Notes: generated by a model not told the origin, from the letters alone. DNA of 64,000 bases from Psococerastis gibbosa (GCA_963971405.1 OZ020485.1:12152001-12216000); one strand, 5' to 3'. Shown: positions 22,196-34,235, counted from the stretch's first letter. Made by a program: numbers and translations.

Positions 22196-22974
22196 ATGGT
22201 CAAGACCAGATCGCCTGCAAAATATATCAACTGCCTACTTGCCAGTTGCCGCGGGTAGGGACCCGAGACCTTGAATTCTGACAACCAAACCGCTTATCCT
22301 CACTGTTGACCAGGACTTCTCCAAGATCTGGCAAATTATGCATTGGAACAACTCACATTAGTTAATTTCGTCTTACAGCATTCCATCACATGGAAAACCA
22401 GCGACCAAATAGAGTCACGTATGTTACAAAGGCTGCTCTAAGCATATTCGACCATAAACCTATGACCGTTAAACGCTTCTCATCTAGGCCTATCATTCTG
22501 CTTTGAAGTTTCAGCCTGGAAGCCAAGCATACTGTATAATGACAAGCCATTCTCTATTAGAGAATCCAAGTCTGTAATACACGTCAGCTGTGACTTGTGG
22601 TCAGTCTCCATGAGGGGCTCTCTAATTCAGTTTGGTGATGCATATGTGTTGTCGGGTGGCCGCGCTAATCGCTTTGTCTCTCAGTTACCTCATTTAATTG
22701 GTTTATTTATGCCGCGCCTGCAATTTATCGTCTGCTGCATTATCTACTTTTATGCCATAAACATAATTTTGAAAATTATGCGATGCTGTCGTTCATTATT
22801 TTGCTAATCTACAATAGGGGTTTGATCATGTGGTACGGTACTCCAATTTTGATTATTAGAACCTGAATGCTTATTATGAGCAAACCACCCAGTAAGGGTC
22901 ATCGACTGTTAACATTCTTAGATCCGGAAAACTTTGATCAACATAGTAGGCTATAATTGATAGTACCTATAAAG
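22196..22974. other. Intron sequence, nothing recognised
   Basis: No gene or assigned repeat. Short frames here lack any homology I know. Confidence 0.45.
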
Positions 22975-23671
22975 AACCGGTCCGAGTTTACTCGAACATG
23001 CTTTCCAATTTGTCAATTAGTAGAGAGAGAAAATGATTAATTCATGGTAAATAATTCTCCTATGGTTAAATTTCTGATATCACGGGGGGGGGGGGGGGGT
23101 CGTCCACCTGACGTCACTGGAGGTGACGTAAATTCGAGATAGGACAGACCAACACATTACCACACTGCAATAATGGCAGGGCACGGAATGAATTTGAGCG
23201 TGAATTTGCTTTCATTTTTTCAAAAATATTTTTTTTTTGCACAAAACCAAATAGTTTTTTGGGAAAGCAAACTGTCCGGTTTCGTTACTCAATTTAACAC
23301 CTAAAACATGCCTGAAGGTAGAAATCATCGATAGAAAGGTTTCGCGGAAAATTTATTTTCTAGTCATTTTTCATTAAAATTAAGTTATTATTATTCTTTT
23401 ACCCCCAGAAGCAAACTATCAAGGGGTAAGCGACCCCCCGCATTTTATCAACATTAATAATGACTAGAATATATGTGAATTTAAAAGAAATCGTTGGAGC
23501 CGTTTTGGAGAAATAATTTTTTTAGACTTTTTTTTGGAGTTTTTTGAGAATAAAACCCCCCCAAATTGAGTTAGCCCAAAGTAAAAAAAATGTTCCCGAG
23601 GTATGAATTTTGTGAACCTAGATGTCAAATTTCACTCAAATCCACCGAGTAGTTTGCCCGGAAATCGATGA

Positions 23672-23702
<31 letters not shown>

Positions 23703-23845
23703 GGCAGACAGACAGACATTTCGTAAAAACCACTTTTTTGGGTTCCAGGGACCTCAAAGCGTGTAAATCCGTTGAAATCTCGGAATCGAAAATTTCGACC
23801 ATCACAAAGCTTTCCTTATACTACGTATAAATTGGAAAGCAAAAA
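22975..23845 (+). mobile_element. R1 element, plus orientation
   Basis: It starts GAACCGGTCCGAGTTTACTC, has a G run of ~17 near 23084, a C run near 23560, a CAGA microsatellite near 23675-23720, and ends CTACGTATAAATTGGAAAGC. It reads through the same landmarks as 30216-31095. Confidence 0.8.
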
Positions 23846-25995
23846 CACCGTGGCACGACAGCCCAATGAGGGTCTAGGCTTGAGAACTGGTAGAGGATCC
23901 GCCCTTTTGAACACTGCTCTATTTGGGATTCTGTAGTCAGCAAGATACCCAGTAGCTGTGTTTTCCAACAGGTGAAGGTGAGGTAACCATTAGAGTTGGG
24001 TGTGGAAAGTGCGGGATATTTTTCATTTTATGTTAAGTCTCGAACCTCGAACCGTTTCATAGACCAGAACACCAGTTCTCTGCCAACTGAACTTTTACGG
24101 CTTTTGATAGATAATACCTTAAAAGCTGGTGAATCGGGACAAATCTTTGTTTTTATAGATTTTAGACCAAAATACGGATTTTCATAGAAGCGAAACTAAA
24201 ATGAAGGCAGATATAACTAAACTAAAACAAAGGAATACAGTTTCGCTTCTATATGAAAACTGTATTTTGGCCGGAAATATAACACCAAAGTTGTGTCGCG
24301 ACTTGTGTGTATTCACCCGTGATAATCATATTTTGCGAATGCAAGGGGTTTCCCTATAATTGCATACATGCGCTACCCTAAAAAACTTGTTTAAAAAAAG
24401 CGTAAGAATTGTCTCCCTCTCACCGCCTATGAAGGATTGATCTGAAGCCTCATTCATCGATCTCTATGCGAACGATCTGCTAGCGAATATGCCGTGTAAA
24501 GTTTCAAAAATTTGTTAATGAAATACCGGGAAGCCGCAAATTATGCAATCTTTTGAATACCGCCCCATAAATCAAAGGAGGCGATATCATGTTGTGTTGT
24601 AACTTTAAATTAACAACCCTTCCCGTCCTATCTTTAGAAGAATAGATGTTTTCTCATTTGTACCAGACTGCAGTAAGTAACCGCACGATATCTCCGATAC
24701 AATACAATACTATTCAAAAATAAGGATTTGTTTCTTAATAGGCTGTACTTGACAGTAGTAACAATAAAATATAAATTGCTAAATAAGATAGCTTATGGGT
24801 TAACAATAATAATATATGGAATATGTTTTTGCATGAAAAAAAAGTAAATACTAAAAAATAAATAATTAGATGTTGGTGTTTTCAACTAATTACAAGAGCC
24901 GAAACGCCAGTAGTGGGTGGCATAAAACTACAAAATAATAGTAATACTATATTCTAACGTTCTCCTACTCTACGGTGTCAGAAATGACGTCATAGTACGC
25001 AGTCACGTGTCCCGATATTTAACGATCAAACTGAAATTGATGATAATTTCCCCCCTACTAAATAACGCTTTTTTAAGGAAAAAATACAAGTACGGGTATA
25101 AAATAAATATGCTAATGCATTAAAAAAGGTTTAAAAAATTATCAAGTAGCCTATTGGGGTACGTACAGTATAGCCTAATGTTTATTTATTTATTTATTTT
25201 TTTTTAAGCTTGCATACCGTTTTGTTTTATCTGTTTTTCAATCGCACTTGACGATGGCGTGAGCCGAAACCGGTTGTGTATTTTTGAATTTTATTACGTA
25301 AAACTATACCAAGTTATTTTTTACAATGAGTGACAGCAAGTTTTACAAAGTTACTAAGGCGCCCATTCCACCGACCGGCTAGGGCTATTTACAAAAACGG
25401 TGACGTGGTAGCAGACATTCAAGACTTAGGCGGGGATTCCACCGACCTCGCATTGCAGAATTGACGGAAATGCTGTTTATTATCCTCTATGCCATAGTAA
25501 TAATTGATCAATGATCATACAGTAAAATCACAAACAAACTAAAATTAAAAAATGGCGTCATGGGATATGTTAAGTACAAACATTTTAATAGGTTTCTATA
25601 AAAAGAAAAACAGGGGTGTCTAAAGCCCCCGGGCTCGGGCTCCCGGAGGGGCCCGGGCCCGCTGATTATCGGGCTCTGTTTTTATCCATCCATACTACTA
25701 AAAACTCAAAGAGAAGCGACAGCACAACAGTAATTTTCTAACATAGCAAGTGATTGTTTTAAAGCAGAGCGAAGGTGAGGTGGGTGACCGACAGCATAGA
25801 CAGATAGTATAGGTAGGTACGAGTATGTGCTGAGTTTGAAATTGACATTTAATACCATTGTGGAATTCGTTCGCTTCAACTAGGCTATATTCCTAGAAGT
25901 GTCACCAAGTCACGTCAGCATTTTGAAGGAGCAAAACATTTTCATTCATTCACATTCAAACACATTCATTTTTTTGCATTTGCATTTTTGCAACA
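23846..25995. other. Intron sequence with foldback and small repeats
   Basis: 23850-24005 is a dispersed repeat also seen near 6985 and 51690 (GTGGCACGACAGCCCAATG). 24168-24280 is an inverted repeat around CATAGAAGCGAAACT. A hammerhead-like motif lies at 25245-25278. A 60-80-bp unit near 25400-25460 recurs near 34150-34220 and 34410. GC-rich palindromic sequence lies at 25620-25675. No host gene is visible. Confidence 0.45.
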
Positions 25996-26262
25996 ATACC
26001 ATCCACCGTAGCAAGTGCCGAAAGATCGTTTTCGGTGTTAAAATCAGTCAAAAATGTTCTTCGGTCCACTATGGCCCAAAACCGACTTTCCAGCTTAGGA
26101 GTTTTGGCAGTTGAAGGGGATCTGGCTAGGACCGCCAACTTGGATGAAATTTTGCAGGACTTTGCATCGAGAAAGGCCAGACGAGTTATGACTTTCTTGT
26201 CAAATTGTAAGTCCTTATTTTACATTTCTAACGATATTTTCTGGTTTTCAATTCATTATTGA
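25996..26262 (+). pseudogene. hAT transposase relic, dimerisation domain
   Basis: A frame opens with IPSTVASAERSFSVLKSVKN, then LRSTMAQNRLSSLGVLAVE and a DFASRKARR tail. This is the C-terminal dimerisation domain of hAT-superfamily transposases (the ASAERSFS...LRSTM...RL..L signature), as in the ZMYM1-like and Zisupton-like relics common in animal genomes. About 70 residues are recognisable. The N-terminal catalytic part is not found upstream, where a stop-rich AT region begins. It is a truncated, inactive copy in a Dscam-like intron. A frame past the domain runs to 26262 and is not conserved. Confidence 0.85.
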
Positions 26263-27246
26263 ACTTATTGAGATATATGTGTTTTTGTTTTAAGTTTGGT
26301 AGTAAAGCCTAGCCCAGACGCTCAAACTTGTCCTTTGAACTTAAGTGGTTGTGTGTTTGACTGTTTGGAGGGGCAAACCAAAACCAAATTTCTGCCTAGG
26401 GGCCCGCGGACATTTCCAGTCCTAGGGCCCGGTAGAGCTGTGGCCGGGCCTGCCGAAATCCATGGGGTCGTTGGACACGAGACCTATGGGCCACTATAAT
26501 AGGCCTAGGTCCATAAAACGCCTTTCAGGACATAATTATTAATTCTACCGGCAAATCATTCCTTCATATCACATCTCATTTCATTCACTTAACAACACTA
26601 CCCCATTCTCAGGCGCGAATCCGCGGGGGGGGGGGGGCTATAGCCCCCCCTTAGGGTCTGATTTTACACTAGATAGAACTGTATTTTTAACTATACAACT
26701 ACAAAATTCATTACCTCTGTTACCAACCAACATTTAAAATTCATAAATCCAAGTGCTCTCAACATGCGTAAAACCCCACTATTTGAGCCCTATTTTCCAA
26801 ACATTTCTACCGGGGGGACCCCCGGGCCCCCCTTGTGCACAATTAGATTAATTCTCTCTAATGTAGAAGCCGTAAAATGCGTAAAACCCCGATATTTCAG
26901 ACCTATTTTTCAAAAAATTTCACCCCCCTTTCATAACTTCCGAACCCTCTGGCTCATACGCAAAGGACACTAAGTTCATAAATTTAAAAGCATGCGTCCG
27001 TCCATGAGAACGGCTTTCGCCATTTTATACACTTTTATGAAAATGGTTGGAGGGGCAATTATAATGGCAATTCATCTTTTTTATTCGTATTTAATCTTAG
27101 CCCCCTCCTTGGTCTCATTTTAGATCCGCGCCTGCCCATTCTCCCTATGTAGGCCGTAGTACGCCTAGAAGGGGTAAAGGAAAATGGAAGTATTTAAATA
27201 AAAGTTTAAATCCAACAGTGCAACTAAAATATTATGTTTGACTTAC
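26263..27246. other. Intron sequence, GC-run-rich repeat K
   Basis: 26620-27130 carries long G and C runs and the phrase GGGACCCCCGGGCCCCCC near 26815. Related sequence occurs on the other strand near 47190-47300 and in part near 39120-39250. It looks like a dispersed repeat. No gene is visible. Confidence 0.5.
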
Positions 27247-27367
27247 CGGTATGTGGGGACAGGATACCCCTGGGCGGCGCACGGCAAAACCACGTTCTCC
27301 CCGACTTTCACTTGCCGTGTTGTGTGTTTGTCAACCGTGGCTAGCGGCCGCTTTTTCTCCGAGACCT
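27247..27367 (-). CDS. Dscam2-like receptor, exon encoding first half of Ig3
   Basis: A small 121-nt exon with two bases, 39 codons, then two bases. The acceptor is TCGTATTTCAG before 27367 and the donor is CGGTAAGT after 27247. The translation begins VSEKKRPLATVDKHTTRQVK and goes on VGENVVLPCAAQGYPVPTY, the B strand with its cysteine and the Dscam-typical AQGYP turn. The last codon becomes Arg once joined to 6392, giving YRWYKEE across the junction. It corresponds to the exon 6 position of Drosophila Dscam1, which in Dscam1 is an array of mutually exclusive variants. No second variant was found in either flanking intron. It was found by motif reading on the reverse strand; the plus-strand frame here is a shadow. 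An R1 fragment lies 54 nt upstream of the acceptor. Confidence 0.9.
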
Positions 27368-27420
27368 CTGAAATACGAAACGACGAGATTTGTTGCTGAT
27401 GTTTTTCTTTCATGCCTCAG

Positions 27421-27562
27421 AATTATTATTTTTTATTTTGGGCTAACTCAACTTGGGGGGTTTTTTTTTACTCAAAAAACTACAAAAAAAGTCTAAAAAA
27501 ATTATTTCTCAAAATCGGGTCCAATGATTTCTTTTAAATTCACATATATTGTAGTCGTCATT
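27421..27562 (-). repeat. R1 fragment beside the Ig3a exon
   Basis: The complement carries R1 landmarks in order: AATATATGTGAATTTAAAAG, the TTTTGAGAAATAATTTTT stretch, a C run and TTGAGTTAGCCC. It starts 54 nt before the splice acceptor at 27368. Confidence 0.75.
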
Positions 27563-27718
27563 CAAGCACGTAGCCAGGATTTTATTTCGGAGGGCTACCT
27601 ACCAGGGGGTCGGGGGGGGGGGGGTATGGAATCCCCCCAGTACAGTAAAACGTACCCGTAACGTACAGTACCCCCCCCCCCCCCCGGAAAGTTTTCAGAA
27701 TTTACATGCAAAAACGCG
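27563..27718. repeat. GC-run repeat shared with 41620-42110
   Basis: Phrases such as CACGTAGCCAGGATTTTATT and GGGGTATGGAATCCCCC recur in inverse form near 42035-42115. Confidence 0.5.
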
Positions 27719-27840
27719 CAGAGATATCGGAAATTTAACCATAGGAAAATTATTTACCATGAAATTACTCATTTTCTCTATCTACTAATTTTGATAAATT
27801 GGATAGTATGTCCGAGTAAACTCGGACCGGTTCTTTATAT
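27719..27840 (-). repeat. R1 terminal fragment
   Basis: It matches the outer end of R1, from GAGATATCGGAAATTTAACC to GAGTAAACTCGGACCGGTTC, the same as the right end of 19039-19790. Confidence 0.8.
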
Positions 27841-29529
27841 TATTTTAAAACTGAAATAATAAAATTTGAAAGATACTTCGATTACCGTCTAACCTACATA
27901 CCACTATTCCACATTTCAATCCTCAAGTCGGAAAACTGTCAATGATAAAATATTATATAAACTAATGAAACCTTTTTATGGGTGGCCATTACTGATACAG
28001 TCACCTTATGTACTCAAAATAGATTTGTTAATATTTTTAACCCCCGAATAAGTTACTCTTTAAACGCCATTGTACGCCTGCTGGTAGTTATCTAAGTTAT
28101 CTATTGTTGGTGGGCTACCTATTTAAACCAAAATTTCATTACGCTTATATTAGCTCATTAGATTCCCCCGGATTGACTAATGGGAATTGGAATTCCGTTT
28201 TATCAGTGTTTAGAGTTTCTGAAACCCATCATCAATAAAAACGCTGGTTGTCTTGAAGTGGTGGTGGAAAGTCGGTGTCAGTCAAGCAAACGTAAAAGTA
28301 TCTGGAAAGGGAAGGGAGGGGAGTCCTATCATTAATAATTTTCGAGATAAGTAAGATTGATGCTATTCTCAAAAATCCACAGACACTAATTCGGGTTGAC
28401 TTATTTTTTAATGCATCACAATTTCTTTGTAACAAGCGCTTTATTGCCTTAAAGTCAATTTTAGCATTTATAACCTGTACAAGACACAAGAGTCAGCGCG
28501 TTGGGTAGGTACTTTATCCACAAATCGATGAGCCGACATGATAATAATGTAGGTGATACTGACGGTGGGACTGACCAACATGGAGGCTTAAGGCGATCGG
28601 GGCTTGAGGAAAGGGTTTGGGGTTCAATTTCTCTTAAATTATCAAAAATATAACCTAGATATGGTATGACTCATTGTTGATAAATTGGAATGACCAGAAA
28701 CGTTAAACCCTCCAGCAAATCTTTAAGCAGAAAACGTACAACCTTTCGAGTCTCAAGCTCATTCTTCAGTCATTTTATTGTCAAAGTTTGATCGCTGAAA
28801 CCACTATACCCTTTGGCTCTACCAAGTCAATCTAATAAACAAGTTGAAGAACACAACTCGATTGAAACCTCCAGGCAGAAAAGAATGTCTGTCTCCGTTG
28901 AATATTCAAGGGGTCTAGAAAATCTTATGGAACCCCAGTCCTTTGGTTTGCAAATAACCCTATAGCCGGACATTGGGTTTGTATTATTTGCTTTGGTTTC
29001 CTTTCCGAGGGCGATTTTGCTGAGCTTGGGCCCCCCCAAAGTTGCCGGCCTCTCTTCACAACCGTCCTATTCAGCAGAACCTTTTCTTATCTTGTTTCCG
29101 AAATTGTAAAGGTTTTTACATCGAGTCGTCTTTTTAGTGCATCATCTGCCGCCGCCGGGGGCCGGCCCATTTACATTTCAAAGAGGGAAAGTTTGATTAC
29201 ATTGGGAGACTTTTATTATTTTGGTTCGCATGCTCGTTTATTTTAATTTGTAGATGTTTAAAAAAACTTAGTAGCCTATAATCAATTTGCTAGCTATATA
29301 TACGTACAGTATGTGTGTAATGGTTCCCACATGAAGATTGATGCCTAGTGAAATAACGCAGCTGCACTGAGAGGCGGCCCTTGGGGCAAATTTCAGTGCT
29401 GAATTAATTTAATATGAAAACCCTGAGATTTTTTTATTATTATCAACCATTTATTCTATTTTTATTTAGGTTACCGTGTAGTGCTAAGGGTATAGTGTCT
29501 TACAAAAGCAAAAATGTTCATTTTCTATG
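27841..29529. other. Intron sequence, nothing coding
   Basis: No gene is visible. A minus-strand hammerhead-like motif lies at 28739-28773. A stretch near 28232-28489 has an open frame without homology. Confidence 0.5.
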
Positions 29530-29720
29530 TCAACACCCAGAACATGTGCGGACTCCAACATACACCCGTAAGGTTTTGGGTTCAAGTTCCACGTTCTCTC
29601 TATATTTTCTAGTCATGTTTTGGAAGGCATCTAAGACAAGCAGTTGAGAGTGAGGCAGGGATTTATATATAGCCTTAACTCCGCTAGATTGGCTTATAGT
29701 TATGGAACAAGAAGTCAATA
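29530..29720 (+). mobile_element. Diverged tRNA-like SINE S1
   Basis: It retains a B-box-like GGGTTCAAGTTCC, the CATGTTTTGGAAGGCAT motif and the AACTCCGCTAG tail motif, all with substitutions. Confidence 0.6.
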
Positions 29721-30215
29721 TTTATTTATTAATTTTGTACCCCCCTAAAAAAGTTCTAAAACTGCGCTTGTGATGCATACCATTTGCAACATGATAATAA
29801 TGAGGATTAAAAAGAGTGGTTCCCCAAAATTTAAAATTTAAAAAAATTGTTTAACAATTTATATTCCCCAGAGAAGATGCGGGAAACTTAAAGTAAGTAA
29901 AAAGTAAAAAAATACATTTATTTCCTTCAAATCAAAACAGTTTTACAATAATTTAAGAGGTATATCAGTAGAACGGGACCCTAGCTTTAGGACGAGCCTG
30001 TGCTGGGCCACCTTTACTAGAGCTAATAGCTGAACATAAAAATTAAACTAGAAACTAAAAACTAAAATATAGGACTGTAAGAAAACAAATAAGCGAGTAA
30101 TAATTTAATAGTTCTTAGTTTACTTCATTTTTATAGTAAAATCAATTGAAAAATTTCAGCACACTGTATGGGCTGATATTTTCAAATACAGCAGAATGTA
30201 TAAACTAATATTATA
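29721..30215. other. Intron sequence, nothing recognised
   Basis: AT-rich; no gene is visible. Confidence 0.5.
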
Positions 30216-31095
30216 GAACCGGTCCGAGTTTACTCGAACATGCTTTCCAATTTATAAATTAGTAGATATTGACATGCGTAATTTCATAGGAAATAATTTC
30301 CCTATGGTTAAATTTCAGATCCCTCAAGGGGGGGGGGGGTGTTCACCTCAATATATATTAAAAACCCCTTAAAACTCAATTGCATATTCTGGAACCAAAC
30401 AGACCAATGCATTGTAACAGTTGTAACAACGGCACATGTCACGTAATGCATTGGAGCATGAATTTTCCATAATTTCTCAAAAAATAATTTTTTGCACAGA
30501 AGCAAATATTTTTTTGGGAATGGAACCTGTCCGTTGTAGTGCTATTGAACACCTAAAACATACCTGAAGGTAGAAATCATCGATAGAAAGGTTCCACAGA
30601 AAAATTATTTTTTAGTCATTTTTCATGAAAATTGAGTTATTATTTTTATACCCCCAGAAGCAAACTATGAAGGGGCAAGCGACCCCTTGCATTTTGTTAA
30701 CATTAATAACGACTACAATATATGTGAATTTAAAAGAAATCGTCGGAGCCATTTTTGAGAAATAATTTTTTTTATACGTTTTTTTAGAGTTTTTTGAAAA
30801 TAAACCCCCCCCCCCCCCCAATTGAGTAGCCGCAAATAAAAAAAATCGACCCGAGGTATGATTTTTGTGCCTTTTTTGCCCGGAAATCGACTCACAGACA
30901 GACATACAGACAGACAGACAGACATACAGACAGACAGACATACAGACAGACAGAGTGACAGACAGACATTTCGTAAAAACCACTTCTTTGGGTTCCTGGG
31001 ACCTCAAAGCGTGTAAATCCGCTGAAATCTCGGACTCGAAAATGTCGACCATCACAAAGCTTTCCTTATACTACGTATAAATTGGAAAGCAAAAA
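30216..31095 (+). mobile_element. R1 element, plus orientation
   Basis: It starts GAACCGGTCCGAGTTTACTC and ends CTACGTATAAATTGGAAAGC. It has a G run at ~30330, a C run at ~30807 and a CAGA/CATA microsatellite at ~30895-30970. TGCTTTCCAATTTAT just inside the left end is the inverse of the right end. Confidence 0.8.
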
Positions 31096-32055
31096 TAGGT
31101 ATATAAAATGTAAAATATTGGTTATGATGCTGTAGATCTGATTAGATTGCTAGTACAATATAAGGCATTATAATAAAAGTAATTACGTTCTATTTCATGG
31201 GCTGTATGTCATTTTGGCGACCAGACTTTGGGTTGAAACAATATTTTGAAATAAAAAAAAACATTATTACCTATCCAATTGCCATTATGATGGGGCCTTG
31301 AAATTTACCTGGAATGTAAAGGCACCAAGATAATATCCATTTCCCCCCGGGGTTTGTATAAAATTCGAAGGGATAATTTAATGGGCGATTGGGAATAGCA
31401 AAAATTAAATTAAGCCATCACGGAAAACGCACGTATGGGGTTCCGATGCGAATAATACGATACTGCTGATGGGCGCCTGCGACAAAATTGAAAAAGTATT
31501 GGTTTTATAAGCATTCCCCATAGTCTCTAGTATAGTAAGCTTCTCGGCTTATAATGTGCGACAGATTTTAATAATATTTAATAAATTCAACCACTATAGG
31601 TACAGATGCATTGCCTAAAATTTTTATACGATTTTTTATCTTTATATCTAAAATAATTAAACGGGTGTAGGCTAATCGGGAAAAAGGCAAATGCTCTGCT
31701 TGCGCGGACCGCAAGTGTCTGCAGTCAATATTTCCAACACGAATCGCCGTGTTTCCATAGGTTTTGCCGATCTACTGACTTACAATACAGAATATTATTA
31801 TTATTTTCGTTATATAATAACGCAATTTAATGTATTTCCGCTTTATTCCATTGGATAATATCAGTAAAACATGCGTATAATACAATGTTAGCAGGCCCGG
31901 ACATAAACAATTTTTTGAATGGGTCACTTTGCGCCTCTCTCCCATTTTTAGCCTAAATTAGCAAGCAAAGTTTGTAGCAAATGTAAATAATTTTAATAGG
32001 CTGATTGACAGTTAAAAATATAATATTGTAATATTATGTAAATGATAAATAAACA
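31096..32055. other. Intron sequence, nothing recognised
   Basis: AT-rich; no gene is visible. Confidence 0.5.
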
Positions 32056-32262
32056 ATGATTTTTGCTCAATTACTAAGCGCAACCTAGCGAAGTTAGGGC
32101 TATAAAACCTTCTCTTACACTCAACTAGGAAGGTCCGGGACCTCCTGCTTTACATGCCCTCCAAAGCATGACCAGAAAATATAGTAAGTGTAGGACTCGA
32201 ACCAATAACCTATTGGGTCAATCGGAGTCCGTACCACTATATGTCTTGACACGACACGATAC
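32056..32262 (-). mobile_element. tRNA-like SINE S1, minus strand
   Basis: The complement reads a B box (GGTTCGAGTCC), the GGCCATGCTTTGG-like motif, GCAGGAGGTCCCGGACC, GAGTGTAAGAGAAGG and CTAACTTCGCTAGG. These are the S1 landmarks in order. Confidence 0.75.
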
Positions 32263-32288
32263 GAACTTTTTTTATTATACGTATTCCC

Positions 32289-32689
32289 TTAAGGGGATAT
32301 GTCACGTAGAAAATTGGCGCCCCAAAATTAAATACTTTTCATTTTTTATTTAATTAACTCAGCTAGTTAATAAAAATTTGGCTCATGTAAGTTGTAGAAA
32401 ACTACTTCGTGCATCATATAATCGGGTATTTTTACTATTCGGTTTAGTAATTCTTCCAAAAAAACCCAGAACACGCGAAATTTTAGTCCTGTCCTGTCTG
32501 TTCTGGTATTTATGGAAGAACTAAGGTACCAAAAATTTGATATTTCCTATAATATGATGCATGAAGTAGTCTTCTACACTTCTATGAGCCAAATCTTTAA
32601 TGACTTGCTTTGCTCATTAAATAAAAAAATAAAAAGTCAATAAAAACAACAAATTTTGGGGTGCTCATTTTCTACGTAGTACCTCTTAA
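32289..32689. mobile_element. Foldback MITE, TTAA type, copy 2
   Basis: 401 bp with TTAA at both ends (32289-32292, 32686-32689) and end motifs around CACGTAGAAAATT. The middle is a near copy, inverted, of 1078-1489. It contains AGACAGGACAGGAC-type wording in complement. Confidence 0.85.
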
Positions 32690-32726
32690 AATTGCGCTTC
32701 TGAGACTTTGATTTTTGTTCAATTGT

Positions 32727-33432
32727 CTATGGCGGCTTTATTTAGTGACGGATTATTCTACGGCGGATTTGATTCAGTCATTGACGTTTGTTTTGTTTAG
32801 AGGAGACTATTATGTTGATACTTAACTTATCTATTATAAATGAAGTTGTAATATGTTAGAGACTTATTAATTATGTCTGCTACCATATTATAACTTAATG
32901 TATAGTAGATAAGTTACGTACCTACATAATAGTCTTCTTAAAACAAAACAAGCAAAAAATGAAATAAATTGACTTTGTCACTTACGTTTGTTTTGTTTTG
33001 AGGCGGCTATTCCACCGGCGATTTTACTTCATATATTTGATTTTGCCATTGACGTTTAAAATTGTTTTGTTTTAATGGGAGACTATTATGTAGATACTTA
33101 TCATTATAAATTAAGTTATTATAGATAAGTTAAGTATCTACATAATAGTCTTCTTAAAACAAATTCGCAAAAAATGAAATAAATTGACTTTGTTTTGTTT
33201 TGAGGCGGCTATTCCACCGGCGATTTTACTTCATATTTGATATTGCCATTGACGTTTAAAATAGTTTTGTTTCAATGCAAGACTATTATCTAGATACTTA
33301 ACTATTCTATTATAAATTAAGTTATTATAAATAAGTTAAGTATCTACATAATATAGTCTCCTTAAAACAAAACAAACGTCAATGACAAAGTCAAATTTGA
33401 AGTAAAATTGCCCAGTGGAGTAGCCGCCTATG
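32727..33432. mobile_element. Multimeric foldback array
   Basis: Three successive palindromes of 130-190 bp, each with GACTATTATGT(A/T)GATACTTA on one arm and its complement on the other. They are separated by GGCGGCTATTCCACCGGCGA-type links (33003, 33205), with the inverse link at the far end (33400-33431). No coding capacity. It ends ~520 bp downstream of the Ig2b exon donor, in transcript direction. Confidence 0.75.
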
Positions 33433-33951
33433 ATACGAAGAAGTGTGTTGTCGGGAAATAAACAAATGAAGCATGAATTTAAAATAAACGCTTTCACTAT
33501 CATAAATTGATTTATTCTTATTTAAAACAAATATAATAGGTACTTAAAACCAACTATAACTCAAATTGGTTTACTGGTTTCTAGTGATACACAAACGAGT
33601 TAATTTGAATTCCACTAGATATCACCAATAATTAATTCTTGGCTACTATTTACTGCCGCAATTTGATTATAACCGACAGTTAGTCTAGTGAACAGTTTGT
33701 CGTAGGCTACTGACTTCAAAATTAATTAAATACACATCAGTAAGATTAAGTCGGGCTTTCATAGGTAGCTTTTCATTGCTAGCGTTCCCATAGAAATGTA
33801 ATAATTCAAAGCTCTCTTTTATTTTCTCCTAAAGGCAACTTCTAATGAGGCAAAAAAAAAAAAAAAAAAATGCGGGTGATCAAAGGAGGCTATGCAATAT
33901 TCGCCTTAATTTGCTGTTGGTAGTCGTATTGGGATCTTATAATTAGCTTAC
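33433..33951. other. Intron sequence next to the Ig2b exon
   Basis: AT-rich with an A run near 33851. No other exon is seen. Confidence 0.5.
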
Positions 33952-34101
33952 CGTTAATTATAATTCTTGCGGTGTAGCTGCTCGCTTGAACTTCTCCTGT
34001 TAATTTATTTAGAACTCGGCAGGAGTAACTGCTGGAGCCGTCGCTAGGCCCAGCGTTGAACACAAAGAGTTCGCCTGTTCCCAAGACTACGTATTTGCCT
34101 T
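33952..34101 (-). CDS. Dscam2-like receptor, exon encoding second half of Ig2
   Basis: A 150-nt exon in phase 1-1 with 49 whole codons. The acceptor is CTCTGTTTTACAG before 34101 and the donor is CGGTAAGC after 33952. The translation GKYVVLGTGELFVFNAGPSD passes the F-strand motif SSSYSCRVLNKLTGEVQ and ends TARIIIN. The GKY.VL..GEL and Y.CR..N.LTGE wording is a Dscam-family hallmark for this half of Ig2, the constant exon 5 position of Dscam1. It joins in phase to 47612 upstream (forming Glu) and to 27367 downstream (forming Glu). The open frame extends past the acceptor into intron, so the acceptor call rests on the pyrimidine tract and the phase match. Confidence 0.92.
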
Positions 34102-34235
34102 CTGTAAAACAGAGAAGATTATCATCCCATACAGCCTTTTTCGGGCTTTTTCTTAAGGCGGGGTTTCCATTGACCTCGTATTGCAGAATGACATCGACAT
34201 TGACGTGGTAGCAGACATTCAAGACTTATTAATGA

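Noticed and set aside
23670..23720. A CRISPR-like array of short repeats
   Set aside because: It is a simple CAGA tetranucleotide run inside R1, with no spacers, in eukaryotic DNA.
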